A stretch of 64,000 nt of DNA, from NCBI GenBank assembly GCA_004297625.1, contig SCTY01000064.1, positions 1 through 64,000 on the forward strand, read 5' to 3'. Position 1 is the first letter of the stretch. Each line of letters begins with the position of its first letter. The notes under the pieces are model-generated. The model made no database searches, was not told the origin of the DNA, and saw only the letters and a list, made by a program, of their open reading frames with translations. The position numbers and the translations under genes were made by a program. Below, in pieces: positions 17,232 through 24,942 of the stretch. The stretch comes from Betaproteobacteria bacterium. Its GTDB lineage: Bacteria > Pseudomonadota > Gammaproteobacteria > Burkholderiales > SG8-39.

Positions 17232-18107
17232 CTATCTTCCCTGCCCCTGGTCGGCGATCTGCGTCCAGTTGCGCCCCTCATCCTTGGAGAGATAGACACT
17301 GCGCTTGAACGTAGCGATCGCGTATTCGTTGCGTGCCTTCGGGTTTTGCGCGACGTAGGCGACGGCGTCTTTCTCGAGCGGCGGCAGCTTCACTTCGCTG
17401 GCCTCTCCGCCGCCGAGCGCAGCGCGCACGAGGTGCGGCCGGCCGTCGAAGGTCCCGTACCAGAGGTGCTGGGCGTCCAGATCGAAAAACACCGAAAGGC
17501 CCTGCCCTTTCCCAACCGGCGCGAACCGCTCGCCGGAATCCCGGGAAAGGAACACGCCCTTCGACGTCGCGACCGCGACGCTCGCCGCATCGTCGGGATG
17601 AACCCCGATCGCATGCGGGTCTCCATCTAGGCCCGAAGCGCGCGCCCGTTTCCACTCCAGGCCGTCGTGCAGCGTGTAGTGCAGGCCCGTTTGCTTCATG
17701 CGCGAATTAGGCTCGCCGTTCCACACGTACACCGCGTTCGTGTTCCAGCTCGTCGCCATCGCGTGGAAATCGGCTTCGCCTTCGAGCCCGAGCTGGTCCC
17801 AGCTCTTGCCGCCGTCGCGGCTGCGCAGCAGCCCGAACGGGTTCACGAGGCCGGAGCCCGGAGCGGGGTGCCCGCTGCTGTAGATGCTTTTCGCCGTAGC
17901 CGAGAATCCCATGTAGTCGTGCTGCGGCCCGGGCGCCTTCGACCACTTGCCGTTTTCGTACACCGCAAGGCCGTGATGGCTGGGAATCATGAGCCGCTTG
18001 CCGTCGGCGCTGTACGCGAGCCCGTGCACGTGCGTGAGCGTCACCTGAGCGTGGGCAAGCCCGGCGAATGCCAGACCCACAAATAGTCCGCGCAACACCT
18101 TCGTCAT
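17232..18107 (-). CDS. Secreted beta-propeller (BNR/sialidase-like repeat) protein
   Basis: 291-residue exported protein (MTKVLRGLFVGLAFAGLAHA signal peptide). The mature part has propeller-type repeats with SxDxGxxW-like Asp-box motifs: LLRSRDGGKSWDQLG, FLSRDSGERFAPVG and YLSKDEGRNWTQIA. Proteins of this type are often annotated as F510_1955-family glycosylhydrolase, but no hydrolytic residues were recognised. It is embedded in the copper/thiol operon, overlapping the DsbD-N gene by 4 nt, so a role in periplasmic metal or cytochrome assembly is possible. Function unknown. Confidence 0.78.
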   Translation of the reverse strand: MTKVLRGLFVGLAFAGLAHAQVTLTHVHGLAYSADGKRLMIPSHHGLAVYENGKWSKAPGPQHDYMGFSATAKSIYSSGHPAPGSGLVNPFGLLRSRDGGKSWDQLGLEGEADFHAMATSWNTNAVYVWNGEPNSRMKQTGLHYTLHDGLEWKRARASGLDGDPHAIGVHPDDAASVAVATSKGVFLSRDSGERFAPVGKGQGLSVFFDLDAQHLWYGTFDGRPHLVRAALGGGEASEVKLPPLEKDAVAYVAQNPKARNEYAIATFKRSVYLSKDEGRNWTQIADQGQGR

Positions 18108-18544
18108 TGCTCCTCCTGAAAACGGTCCAGCTTCACATTCACCCACTGCTCTTGCGGGATGTAGCACACGCCGACATCGGCGCAGCCCTGGGAAACGATC
18201 TTCAGCCGGACCTGCTTGCGCGCCAGGTCCGCCTGGCTGAGCGGCACCTTGATGCTCACGTGGTCGCGATAGATCTGGCTGCGCCCGAAGAACGGGTCTT
18301 CCTTTGTCTTGCCGGTCGGCAGCACCGCGTCCGCGATCGTCCTGCCCGACTCGGTCTCGAAGCGGAAGCGGTCGCGATAGAGGTAATAGCCGGGCGCGAT
18401 GCGGAAGTCGATCTGCGCGGTACGGTCGTCGACGGTCCTGACGGAAAGCCGGAAGGCGTCCCGCGGGTCGAGAAGCTCCGCCGGGTTCACGGCGCCGGCT
18501 TGCGCCGTGAAAGCAAGCAGGGGAATGGCGAGCCAGCCGCGCAT
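18104..18544 (-). CDS. DsbD N-terminal (alpha) domain-like periplasmic protein
   Basis: 146-residue exported protein equivalent to the periplasmic alpha domain of DsbD without the membrane and thioredoxin parts. It has APGYYLYRDRFRF and the two redox Cys in SQGCADVGVCYIPQ, as in DsbD-alpha. The ATG at 18544 is preferred because the GGAAGG ribosome site lies 9 nt upstream; another ATG at 18553 overlaps the upstream stop but sits too close to that site. With the separate CcdA nearby, this could reconstitute a split DsbD pathway. Confidence 0.85.
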   Translation of the reverse strand: MRGWLAIPLLAFTAQAGAVNPAELLDPRDAFRLSVRTVDDRTAQIDFRIAPGYYLYRDRFRFETESGRTIADAVLPTGKTKEDPFFGRSQIYRDHVSIKVPLSQADLARKQVRLKIVSQGCADVGVCYIPQEQWVNVKLDRFQEEQ

Positions 18545-18546
18545 GC

Positions 18547-19206
18547 TCAGCATCCTTCCTTGATGAACGCCGCGATCTCGCCCGGCGATGAGAAGACCAC
18601 TTGCGCACGGTCGCCCTGCATGCCCTGCCCGACCATGACCGGCGCGTTCGGCGCCGGGCCGCTGGCACTGGAGTCGGTCTTGAAGCGCAGGTTGAACTCC
18701 CAGTACGCAAGCGCCTTCCCGGCAGCGCTCGTCACGAAATAGGAATCCTTGCAGTGGCGGATTGCGGTCACCCGGTTGTCGGGCGGCGCGCTCTTCAGGC
18801 TGGGCAGCGCGCGCGGCTTGCCGGCGAGCGGGCTTCCCGGCTGGGAAGCCTTCTCGAGGAAGGCGAGCAGATCGGCCCTGGCGCGCTCCTCCTTGATTCC
18901 CGGGAAGGACATGTAGTTGCCCGGCACCACGGCTTCCGGATCTTTCGCCCAGGCGTCGAGGGTCTTCCCGTTCCAGACGATACCGGAGTTCTTGAGCGCG
19001 CCCGAGTAACGGACGAAGCTTTCGAGCCCGCCCGCCTTGCGGCCCCATACGCCGGCGAGGCTCGGGCCCGTGAGATTGCGCTCGGGCTCGAGCGAGTGGC
19101 AGGCGGCGCAAGCCTGAAAGACGCGCGCGCCGCGCTGCGCATCGCCGGCCGCCATGGACCCACTACTCGCCAACAGAAACGCGAACAGCATGGCTGCGGT
19201 GCGCAT
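18547..19206 (-). CDS. Periplasmic class I cytochrome c with extra C-terminal domain
   Basis: 219-residue exported monohaem cytochrome. The signal peptide MRTAAMLFAFLLASSGSMAAG is followed by the haem site FQACAACHSLEP and the distal Met in NYMSFPGIK (about residue 98). A second part from about residue 125 to the end (RHCKDSYFVTSAAGKALAYW and onward to KEGC) contains two further Cys and is not a cytochrome domain. It may be redox-active or bind metal. It lies between the SCO gene (3 nt) and the DsbD-N gene. Confidence 0.9.
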   Translation of the reverse strand: MRTAAMLFAFLLASSGSMAAGDAQRGARVFQACAACHSLEPERNLTGPSLAGVWGRKAGGLESFVRYSGALKNSGIVWNGKTLDAWAKDPEAVVPGNYMSFPGIKEERARADLLAFLEKASQPGSPLAGKPRALPSLKSAPPDNRVTAIRHCKDSYFVTSAAGKALAYWEFNLRFKTDSSASGPAPNAPVMVGQGMQGDRAQVVFSSPGEIAAFIKEGC

Positions 19207-19209
19207 CGA

Positions 19210-19818
19210 TCAACTCCGGAATTGTTCGAGCAGCAGGCGCATGTCATGGGCAATCGACTGCGCCGTGGCCTCCGATGACACAACCAGGCGCAGCCGCCCC
19301 GCGGGGTCGAACACCAGGATGTATCCCGAGTGGTCCACCGTGTAGCCGCCGTGCTCGTTGGGCGGCTGCGCGCTGAAGAACACCTTGAAATCCTTCGCGG
19401 TGCGCGCGATCGCGTTCTCGGTGCCGTAGAGGCCGATGAAACCCGGGTGGAACGAGGGCACGTACTGCGCGAGGACGGCGGGCGTGTCGCGCTTCGGATC
19501 GACGGTGACGAAGAGGCCCTGCACGTGCTCGCCATCGCTGCCCAGCTCGCGCACCGCCTCGCCGAGCTTCGCCATCGCGGTCGGACACATGTCGGGACAA
19601 CCGGTATAACCGAAATACAGCGCCACCACCTTGCCGCGGAAATCGGCGAGCGAGCGCGGCTTGCCGTCGTGCCCGGTCAGGTGGAAATCCTTGCCCCACT
19701 CCGCGCCGGTCACGTCGACCGCGTCGAACTTCGCCTCGCGCGGCTGAAACGTGGCAAGTGCCACCACCGTCCCTGCCGCAAGCGCCGCCGCGGCAATGAT
19801 CAAATGCAACCTTTTCAT
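19210..19818 (-). CDS. SCO1/SenC copper chaperone
   Basis: 202-residue membrane-anchored SCO protein that delivers copper to, or reduces, the CuA site of cytochrome oxidase. An N-terminal helix (LHLIIAAAALAAGTVVALA) is followed by a thioredoxin fold with YTGCPDMCPTAMAKL (CxxxC) and the ligand His in YTVDHSG. ATG 19818 has a GGAGGAG site. It is an early gene in the operon that ends with CtaG. Confidence 0.94.
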   Translation of the reverse strand: MKRLHLIIAAAALAAGTVVALATFQPREAKFDAVDVTGAEWGKDFHLTGHDGKPRSLADFRGKVVALYFGYTGCPDMCPTAMAKLGEAVRELGSDGEHVQGLFVTVDPKRDTPAVLAQYVPSFHPGFIGLYGTENAIARTAKDFKVFFSAQPPNEHGGYTVDHSGYILVFDPAGRLRLVVSSEATAQSIAHDMRLLLEQFRS

Positions 19819-19901
19819 TTCATCTCCTCCATAGCGGCGCAACGGCCGACAGAGCGGCGCGCCGCAGCGCACCGCGGCTCAGAAACCGCAATCAGCGCTG
19901 G

Positions 19902-20264
19902 TTAGAGGAGAAGACGGCGGAAAGCCAGGTAAGCGGGCGGACCAATGCCGACCGTCGCGGTCGGCGACCAGGCGTCTTGCCACACGGCAGCCGCCGGACC
20001 GGACGAGACCGTGTTATCCACGCATGGCGGAAGCGGTTGGGCGCCGATCTGGTGGTGGCCTTGCGCACCCGCCGGCGCCTGTCGACACATGAGCAGGCAG
20101 CCAGCGCCCAGGGCTGCGCCGCAGCCTTCCTCTAAGGCCGCCAGGGAAACGTCTCGGCTTAGGGGCGTGACAGCGGCCGCGGGCGCGGCGAATGAAACCC
20201 CGCTCGCCAGGAGAAGCAGCAAGGCGCGGATACGCATCGCCCTTTGGATCAGCCCGAAAGCCAT
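19902..20264 (-). CDS. Hypothetical exported small protein
   Basis: 120-residue frame upstream of the SCO gene. From Met at 20237 the N-terminus is a signal peptide (MRIRALLLLLASGVSFAAPA). The mature part contains four Cys and a His pair (EEGCGAALGAGCLLMCRQ, GHHQIG), compatible with metal binding, but no family was recognised. It may be the first gene of the copper/thiol operon. The start is uncertain between 20264 and 20237. Confidence 0.5.
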   Translation of the reverse strand: MAFGLIQRAMRIRALLLLLASGVSFAAPAAAVTPLSRDVSLAALEEGCGAALGAGCLLMCRQAPAGAQGHHQIGAQPLPPCVDNTVSSGPAAAVWQDAWSPTATVGIGPPAYLAFRRLLL

Positions 20265-20329
20265 GCGTTCAATTCTAGCTTGCGATTTTTTCGCCCGCCG
20301 GCCTTCATCTTGCTTGATGCCATCAACCA

Positions 20330-21001
20330 TTGGCCAAGTATGGACTCGTGAATACCGTCTCGACCGTCCTGGTGCTCGGCGCAGGCGACACGTTGCTTTT
20401 CCTGCTCGAACGCGCCCTGCCATTGCGGCGACTCAAAGAGCGCCTGCTCCGACGCCTCTCGGTCAACTTCGCGATATCCGCCGCAGCGGCGGCCCTCGTA
20501 CAGCCAGCCGCTATCGCCGGCCTGGCATTCACGGAGAGCACATCTTTCGGGTTGGCACGCGTCGTCGGTTTAAGAGGACCGCTGGAGATCGTCGCCGCCT
20601 TCCTGCTCCTCGACTTGAGTTTCTCTTACTGGCATGTGGCGAATCACCGCGTCGGCTTGCTATGGCGCTTTCATAACGTGCACCACATCGATCCGGATCT
20701 GGATGTTTCGACTTCATTTCGCTTTCACTTCGTCGAAGTGGGCCTTTCGGCCGGCTTCCGGGCCGCTCAGGTACGGGTATTCGTCACCCCGCGCATGCAC
20801 GGGATCCACCATTCCGATATTCGCGACGAAGATCTCTCCAACTTCGGCGTCGTCTTTCCGTGGTGGGACCGGCTGCACGGGACACTGTGCCTGAACGTGC
20901 CGCAGAGCGACGTCCGGATCGGGATACCCGGGCCGCGGCGCCCAGAGGCTCGCCGCGAGCACGGCGGCGAAGCCGGGACCCGCTATCAGCTCGACGCGTG
21001 A
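20330..21001 (+). CDS. Sterol desaturase/fatty acid hydroxylase family protein, internally deleted
   Basis: 223-residue membrane di-iron hydroxylase-like protein. Three His motifs are seen: WHVANH (HxxxH), HNVHH and HGIHH. Family proteins have, between RFHxxE and the final VTPxMHxxHHS, about 40-50 residues with another helix and an additional His segment. Here RFHFVEVGLSAGFRAAQV runs directly into RVFVTPRMHGIHHS, so that section is missing in frame. The start is a TTG at 20330, with GTG 20348 as an alternative. It is followed by an SDR gene with a 1-nt overlap (TGATG). Activity is doubtful because of the deletion. Confidence 0.75.
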   Translation: MAKYGLVNTVSTVLVLGAGDTLLFLLERALPLRRLKERLLRRLSVNFAISAAAAALVQPAAIAGLAFTESTSFGLARVVGLRGPLEIVAAFLLLDLSFSYWHVANHRVGLLWRFHNVHHIDPDLDVSTSFRFHFVEVGLSAGFRAAQVRVFVTPRMHGIHHSDIRDEDLSNFGVVFPWWDRLHGTLCLNVPQSDVRIGIPGPRRPEARREHGGEAGTRYQLDA

Positions 21002-21996
21002 TGCAGGCAGGCAAGATCGTCGTCGTCACCGGCGCTTCCGCGGGCATCGGCCGAGCGACCGCGCTCGCGTTCGGGCGCCGCGGCTGGAAAGTCGCTCTCA
21101 TTGCGCGCGGCACGGAGGGTCTCGAGGCCGCGGCGCAGGAGATCCGCCGCATAGGCGCGCAAGCGATGGCGATCGAGGCCGACGTTGCCGATCATCGCCT
21201 CATCGAGGCGGCGGCCGAGCGCGTCGAGCGCGAATGGGGCGCCATCGACGTGTGGGTCAACAACGCAATGGCCACGATATTCAGCCCGCTCCTCGAAATT
21301 TCCCCCGACGAATTCCGCCGCGCGACCGAAGTGACGTATTTGGGCTCGGTCTGGGGAACACTCGCCGCGCTGAAGCGCATGAGCGCCCGCGATCGCGGCA
21401 CGATCGTCCAGGTCGGCTCCGCGCTCGCCTACCGCTCGATCCCGCTGCAGGCGCCCTATTGCGGCGCGAAAAGCGCTCTTCGGGGCTTCATCGACTCGCT
21501 TCGCTCCGAGCTCATCCACCGCGGCAGCGGCGTCCATCTGACCATGGTGCAGCTTTCGGCGTTCAACACCCCGCAATTCGACTGGGGACGCAACCGGATG
21601 GGAAAACGCGCCAAGCCTCTCGGCAAGATATTTGCGCCCGAGCTCGCCGCCGAAGCGATCTATTGGGCCGCACAGCACAAGCGGCGCGAAGTATGGGTCG
21701 GCTTCCCCGCAGTGCAGGCGATTCTGGGCACCAGAGTAATTCCGGGCGTTCTGGACTGGTGGCTCGCCATCCGCGCGTATGGAGGACAGCACACCGACGA
21801 GCCGCTTCCGGAAGATTACCGGGACAATCTGCACGCGCCGGTGGCTGGCGACCACGGCGCGCGCGGCCGCTTCGGAAATGAGGCATTGCGGTTCAGCCTG
21901 CAGTTCTGGCTCAGCATCCACCTGCCGAGCGTCGTAATGGCCTGCCTGGCTCTCGTGCTTGCGCTCGCCGTCTGGCTGAACAACGTTTATTCGTAG
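21001..21996 (+). CDS. Short-chain dehydrogenase/reductase with C-terminal membrane helix
   Basis: 331-residue SDR. The Rossmann motif GASAGIGRA (about residues 11-19) is followed by VNNAMA, catalytic Ser in QVGSALAY and the YCGAK (YxxxK) pair. Beyond the SDR core (about 250 residues) there is an extension ending in a hydrophobic helix (PSVVMACLALVLALAVWL), suggesting membrane attachment. Its start overlaps the desaturase-like gene, implying co-translation and perhaps a common lipid or isoprenoid substrate. The substrate cannot be assigned. Confidence 0.88.
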   Translation: MQAGKIVVVTGASAGIGRATALAFGRRGWKVALIARGTEGLEAAAQEIRRIGAQAMAIEADVADHRLIEAAAERVEREWGAIDVWVNNAMATIFSPLLEISPDEFRRATEVTYLGSVWGTLAALKRMSARDRGTIVQVGSALAYRSIPLQAPYCGAKSALRGFIDSLRSELIHRGSGVHLTMVQLSAFNTPQFDWGRNRMGKRAKPLGKIFAPELAAEAIYWAAQHKRREVWVGFPAVQAILGTRVIPGVLDWWLAIRAYGGQHTDEPLPEDYRDNLHAPVAGDHGARGRFGNEALRFSLQFWLSIHLPSVVMACLALVLALAVWLNNVYS

Positions 21997-22003
21997 GGCC
22001 GGT

Positions 22004-23443
22004 TCAGACGACGAGCCGGTCCCAGCGGCCGTAGTGGTGCGCGCTGCGCACGCCGAACGGCACGCTGAGCAGCACGATCGCGAGGCCGACCACGGCGCCG
22101 GCGATGTTCGCGACGATCGATCCGCCCGCCATCAGCCAGGGCGCCGCGATCACCCAGAGACCGGCCGGCACGTTGAAAAGGCGCAGCGGCCGCGCGACCT
22201 CCGCCATCGCGATGATCGAGATCGTCACCACGAGAGAACCGGCGAGGTGGTCGCTGTTCGCCATGGGCGGCTCGCTGCCGAACGCGAGGCGCGTGCACAT
22301 CAGCCACACGCCGAGCAGCGTAGTGACCACGAGCGGCCAAGGGAGCGTTACGCCACGAACCGCCTGGCGCAACGTCGCGCCGAACGAAGCCAGATCGGTT
22401 TCCTGGTCCTCTTTTCCGCCCTCCATGGGACCGCCGGTGAAGAACAGCCACCACGTCGGCTGGCCGGTACGGCGCGTAAAGCGCAGGTACTGCCCCATGG
22501 CGACGATCTCGTCGAGCGCGAACGGAATCATGACGAGCATGGCGAGCGCGGCCGCGAGGCAAAGCGTGCACCAGGTGCCGATCTGGATCGGCTGGATGAC
22601 GATGAAATAGAGGCTCACCATGCCGAGCGGCACGACCAGTATCCCGAAAAAAGTCACCATCCATGGCATCGTGCGCCAGCGAGTTTTGTCGCCCATCGCG
22701 CCCATGAGCACCTCGAGCAGATAGGCCACGGCACCGAGGCCCGCGTCCGGAATCGGCCACGCCATCGAGACGTGCGACGTAATGATGCTCTCGGTGCCGT
22801 TCTTCCCCGCCTCGAGCCCCGGAAAGAAGGGCTCCACGATGGCGTCGATATGGCCCATCTGGTACGCGGCGAGGTAGCGCGCGATGAAAAATCCGACGGC
22901 GCCCAACGCGATGATCGGCAGCCGCTGCGCCCACGTCGACGGCGAGTAATCCCAGCCGGGCGGAATCGCGCGCGTGTCCATCATGCCTTCGTGGCTCATG
23001 CCCGGCATCATGGGAACGAGCACGCTGAACATGATCACGAGGGCGCCGACTGCGGTGTCGTTCAGATAAGCGGCCGCGCTCGGCGCCCAGAAGATGAGCG
23101 GCGCAAAAAGCAACCAGAGGCCGAGCAGCGCGTTCATCCACTGGGCCCAGCGGGTGCGCCGGGCGAGCGACAGGGCGCCAAAGAGGACGACGAGCGCCCC
23201 GCTTGCGATATCGCTCCACGCCATGGCAACGGCCCGCCATTCGGGCGACGCGAGCCCGCGCTCCTGCGTCACCCGCATGACCTCGTCGCTGAACGGGCCC
23301 GGGTCGACGAGCCCGAGCAGCGAGGGGCTGGTCATGAGCCACACGCCGAGAAAGACGTTTACAAAGTGCGCCCAGAGCGCCTTACGGTGCGCGGCGAGCA
23401 TCATCTGCTCGTGCTCGCCCGTCATCGAGCCATGGTCCCTCAT
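22004..23443 (-). CDS. SPW-repeat / VKOR-like fusion membrane protein
   Basis: 479-residue polytopic membrane protein. The N-terminal and C-terminal parts carry SPW-type motifs (LGVWLMTSPSLLG near residue 25; GLWVIAAPWLM near 430). The centre (about residues 190-330) resembles vitamin K epoxide reductase with a CxxC in GTWCTLCLAAALAML, and paired helices before it. VKOR domains exchange disulfides with quinone. The fusion may couple quinone redox to periplasmic disulfides. The start is taken at ATG 23443; a TTG at 23461 is possible. It converges with the SDR gene (7 nt) and is divergent from the CDF gene. Confidence 0.78.
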   Translation of the reverse strand: MRDHGSMTGEHEQMMLAAHRKALWAHFVNVFLGVWLMTSPSLLGLVDPGPFSDEVMRVTQERGLASPEWRAVAMAWSDIASGALVVLFGALSLARRTRWAQWMNALLGLWLLFAPLIFWAPSAAAYLNDTAVGALVIMFSVLVPMMPGMSHEGMMDTRAIPPGWDYSPSTWAQRLPIIALGAVGFFIARYLAAYQMGHIDAIVEPFFPGLEAGKNGTESIITSHVSMAWPIPDAGLGAVAYLLEVLMGAMGDKTRWRTMPWMVTFFGILVVPLGMVSLYFIVIQPIQIGTWCTLCLAAALAMLVMIPFALDEIVAMGQYLRFTRRTGQPTWWLFFTGGPMEGGKEDQETDLASFGATLRQAVRGVTLPWPLVVTTLLGVWLMCTRLAFGSEPPMANSDHLAGSLVVTISIIAMAEVARPLRLFNVPAGLWVIAAPWLMAGGSIVANIAGAVVGLAIVLLSVPFGVRSAHHYGRWDRLVV

Positions 23444-23507
23444 GTCCTCGGCCTCGAGCAAGATTAAGTCCCATAAGCACTACGAGGCGATGCGGTAAAG
23501 TATCGCC

Positions 23508-24125
23508 ATGGCCGATTGCTGCCAAGACAAGAGCTGCGCGCTCGAGCGGCTGCGCGGTCGCCAGAGCAGCACGCTGAAAACCGTTCTGTGGATCAACGCT
23601 GTCATGTTCGTCGTCGTGCTGGCGGCAGCGCGGTACGCGTCCTCGACCGCACTTCTCGCCGACTCGCTCGACAACCTGGGCGACGCGCTGACGTATGCGC
23701 TCAGCCTCTATGCCGTCGGCCGCGGCGGGCGGGCGAAGGGCGGGGTGTCGATGCTCAAGGGAACGCTGATTCTCGGTGCGGCGCTCTTCGTCGTCGCTCA
23801 GATCGGCTACAAGATCTTGCATCCCGGGGTGCCGCTATTCGACGCGATGGGCATTGTCGGCGCTCTTGCTCTCGCCGCGAACGGCGCTTGCCTTGCGCTC
23901 CTGTGGCGGCACCGCCACGAGGACGTCAATATGTCGTCGGTGTGGGAATGCTCGCGCAACGATATCGCGGCCAACCTCGCGGTGCTGCTCGCTGCCTTTT
24001 CGGTCTGGCTCGTCAGCTCCGGATGGCCGGACCTCGTCATCGGATCGCTGCTTGCCCTGCTCTTCCTCCACTCCGCGGCCCGCGTGTTTCGGGCCTCCTT
24101 TTCCGCCCTGCGCGCGGCCGCCTAA
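23508..24125 (+). CDS. Cation diffusion facilitator-like transporter, transmembrane part only
   Basis: 205-residue membrane protein with the CDF fold. DSLDNLGDALTYALSLYAV corresponds to the metal-site helix 2 and ECSRNDIAANLAVL to helix 5. The N-terminus has a Cys cluster (MADCCQDKSC) that may bind metal. The usual C-terminal cytoplasmic domain of CDF proteins is absent, which is a recognised short form. Substrate probably Zn2+, Co2+ or another divalent ion. Confidence 0.82.
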   Translation: MADCCQDKSCALERLRGRQSSTLKTVLWINAVMFVVVLAAARYASSTALLADSLDNLGDALTYALSLYAVGRGGRAKGGVSMLKGTLILGAALFVVAQIGYKILHPGVPLFDAMGIVGALALAANGACLALLWRHRHEDVNMSSVWECSRNDIAANLAVLLAAFSVWLVSSGWPDLVIGSLLALLFLHSAARVFRASFSALRAAA

Positions 24126-24129
24126 GAGT

Positions 24130-24143
24130 TTGCGCTAGATCAA
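24130..24143. promoter_or_regulatory. FNR/Anr-like palindrome TTGCGCTAGATCAA
   Basis: Matches the FNR-family pattern TTGnn-N4-ATCAA, located 41-54 bp upstream of the ECF sigma factor ATG and after the CDF stop. Similar palindromes occur at 26422, 30257 and 39810. No binding evidence. Confidence 0.35.
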
Positions 24144-24183
24144 CTGATGCGCAGGTATCGATGCGCAGCATGTCCATGGCCCA

Positions 24184-24783
24184 ATGAGCACCCCTCCGGC
24201 CCCCGTCGAGTTCCAGGCGGTTCATGACCGTTTTCGGCCAGAGGTCCTGCGCTATCTGACGCGCTTCGTCGGCGAGGCCGAAGCCGAAGACCTGACGCAG
24301 AGGGTGATGATCAAGGTGAGCGAAGCGCTGCCCGGGTTTCGCGGCGATTCGACCATTTCCACGTGGATCTACCGCATCGCCACCAATACGGCTTTGGACA
24401 AGCTGCGCCGCAAGGCGGCGCCGACATTGACCGAGGAGGAGCTGGAATCCGAAGGCCACGTCCCGCGGGAAGCGCAAGCGCCATCCGTCGAGAAAGCGGC
24501 CGTTCGGGAAGAGATGAACGACTGCATCCGCGAGTTCATCGAGCATCTGCCGCAGAACTACAAGACGCCGATGCTGCTGAGCGAGCTGGAAGGCCTCAAG
24601 AACGACGAGATCGCGGGCATCCTCGGCCTGAGCCTCGATACGGTGAAGATCCGCCTGCACCGCGCGCGCGAGAAGCTGCGCAAGGAATTGCAGGCCGGCT
24701 GCAACTTTTACCGCGACGACTGTAACGAGCTCGCCTGCGACCGCAAGCCGGCCGCGGTCATCAAATTTAGCCCTCGCAAGTAG
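24184..24783 (+). CDS. ECF-type RNA polymerase sigma factor with Cys-rich C-terminus
   Basis: 199-residue σ70-family ECF sigma factor. Region 2 is about residues 15-75 (RYLTRFVGEAEAEDLTQRV and STWIYRIATNTALDKLRRK). Region 4 is about 118-165 (LPQNYKTPMLLSELEGL, LSLDTVKIRLHRAREKL). After region 4 a tail CNFYRDDCNELAC has three Cys spaced C-x6-C-x4-C, which could sense redox or bind metal in place of a separate anti-sigma factor; no anti-sigma gene is adjacent. The genes just downstream carry two near-identical promoter-like elements probably recognised by it. Confidence 0.92.
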   Translation: MSTPPAPVEFQAVHDRFRPEVLRYLTRFVGEAEAEDLTQRVMIKVSEALPGFRGDSTISTWIYRIATNTALDKLRRKAAPTLTEEELESEGHVPREAQAPSVEKAAVREEMNDCIREFIEHLPQNYKTPMLLSELEGLKNDEIAGILGLSLDTVKIRLHRAREKLRKELQAGCNFYRDDCNELACDRKPAAVIKFSPRK

Positions 24784-24786
24784 TTC

Positions 24787-24817
24787 GTATCCTTTCCGGC
24801 CGATGCCTCGTCTAAAG
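24787..24817 (+). promoter_or_regulatory. Putative ECF promoter P1 (GTATCC-N15-TCGTCTAAAG)
   Basis: GTATCC at 24787-24792, a 15-bp spacer and TCGTCTAAAG at 24808-24817. This is the first of two copies with identical end blocks and spacing and different spacers. It starts right after the sigma factor stop and precedes an ATG at 24841 with a strong GGAAAGGAG site. The -35/-10 spacing and the CGTC core are typical of ECF promoters. Confidence 0.65.
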
Positions 24818-24840
24818 GGGGCAACGGAAAGGAGCACATC

Positions 24841-24915
24841 ATGACAACGAACGTCGGAACGGCGGATCGCGTGATCCGCATCCTGTATCCATTTGCGCGG
24901 CTCTCTCGTCTAAAG
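24841..24915 (+). pseudogene. Remnant of a DUF2892 (YgaP-like membrane) gene
   Basis: An ATG at 24841 with strong ribosome site encodes MTTNVGTADRVIRIL, which matches the very conserved start of DUF2892 inner-membrane proteins (NVGTxDRxxRI). The following two membrane helices are missing: the sequence turns into the second ECF-like promoter and stays in frame with the downstream DGC gene. A fused translation product is possible but is unlikely to be the ancestral state. Confidence 0.55.
24885..24915 (+). promoter_or_regulatory. Putative ECF promoter P2 (GTATCC-N15-TCGTCTAAAG)
   Basis: Second copy of the P1 architecture: GTATCC 24885-24890, 15-bp spacer, TCGTCTAAAG 24906-24915. It lies 27 bp before the ATG of the DGC-domain gene and inside the DUF2892 remnant. 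Confidence 0.65.
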
Positions 24916-24942
24916 CGAAACACACAACCCGCGGAGATCACC

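Noticed and set aside
22034..23467. 477-codon forward frame opposite the SPW-VKOR gene
   Set aside because: Arg/His-rich antisense shadow; the reverse frame has membrane helices and conserved motifs.
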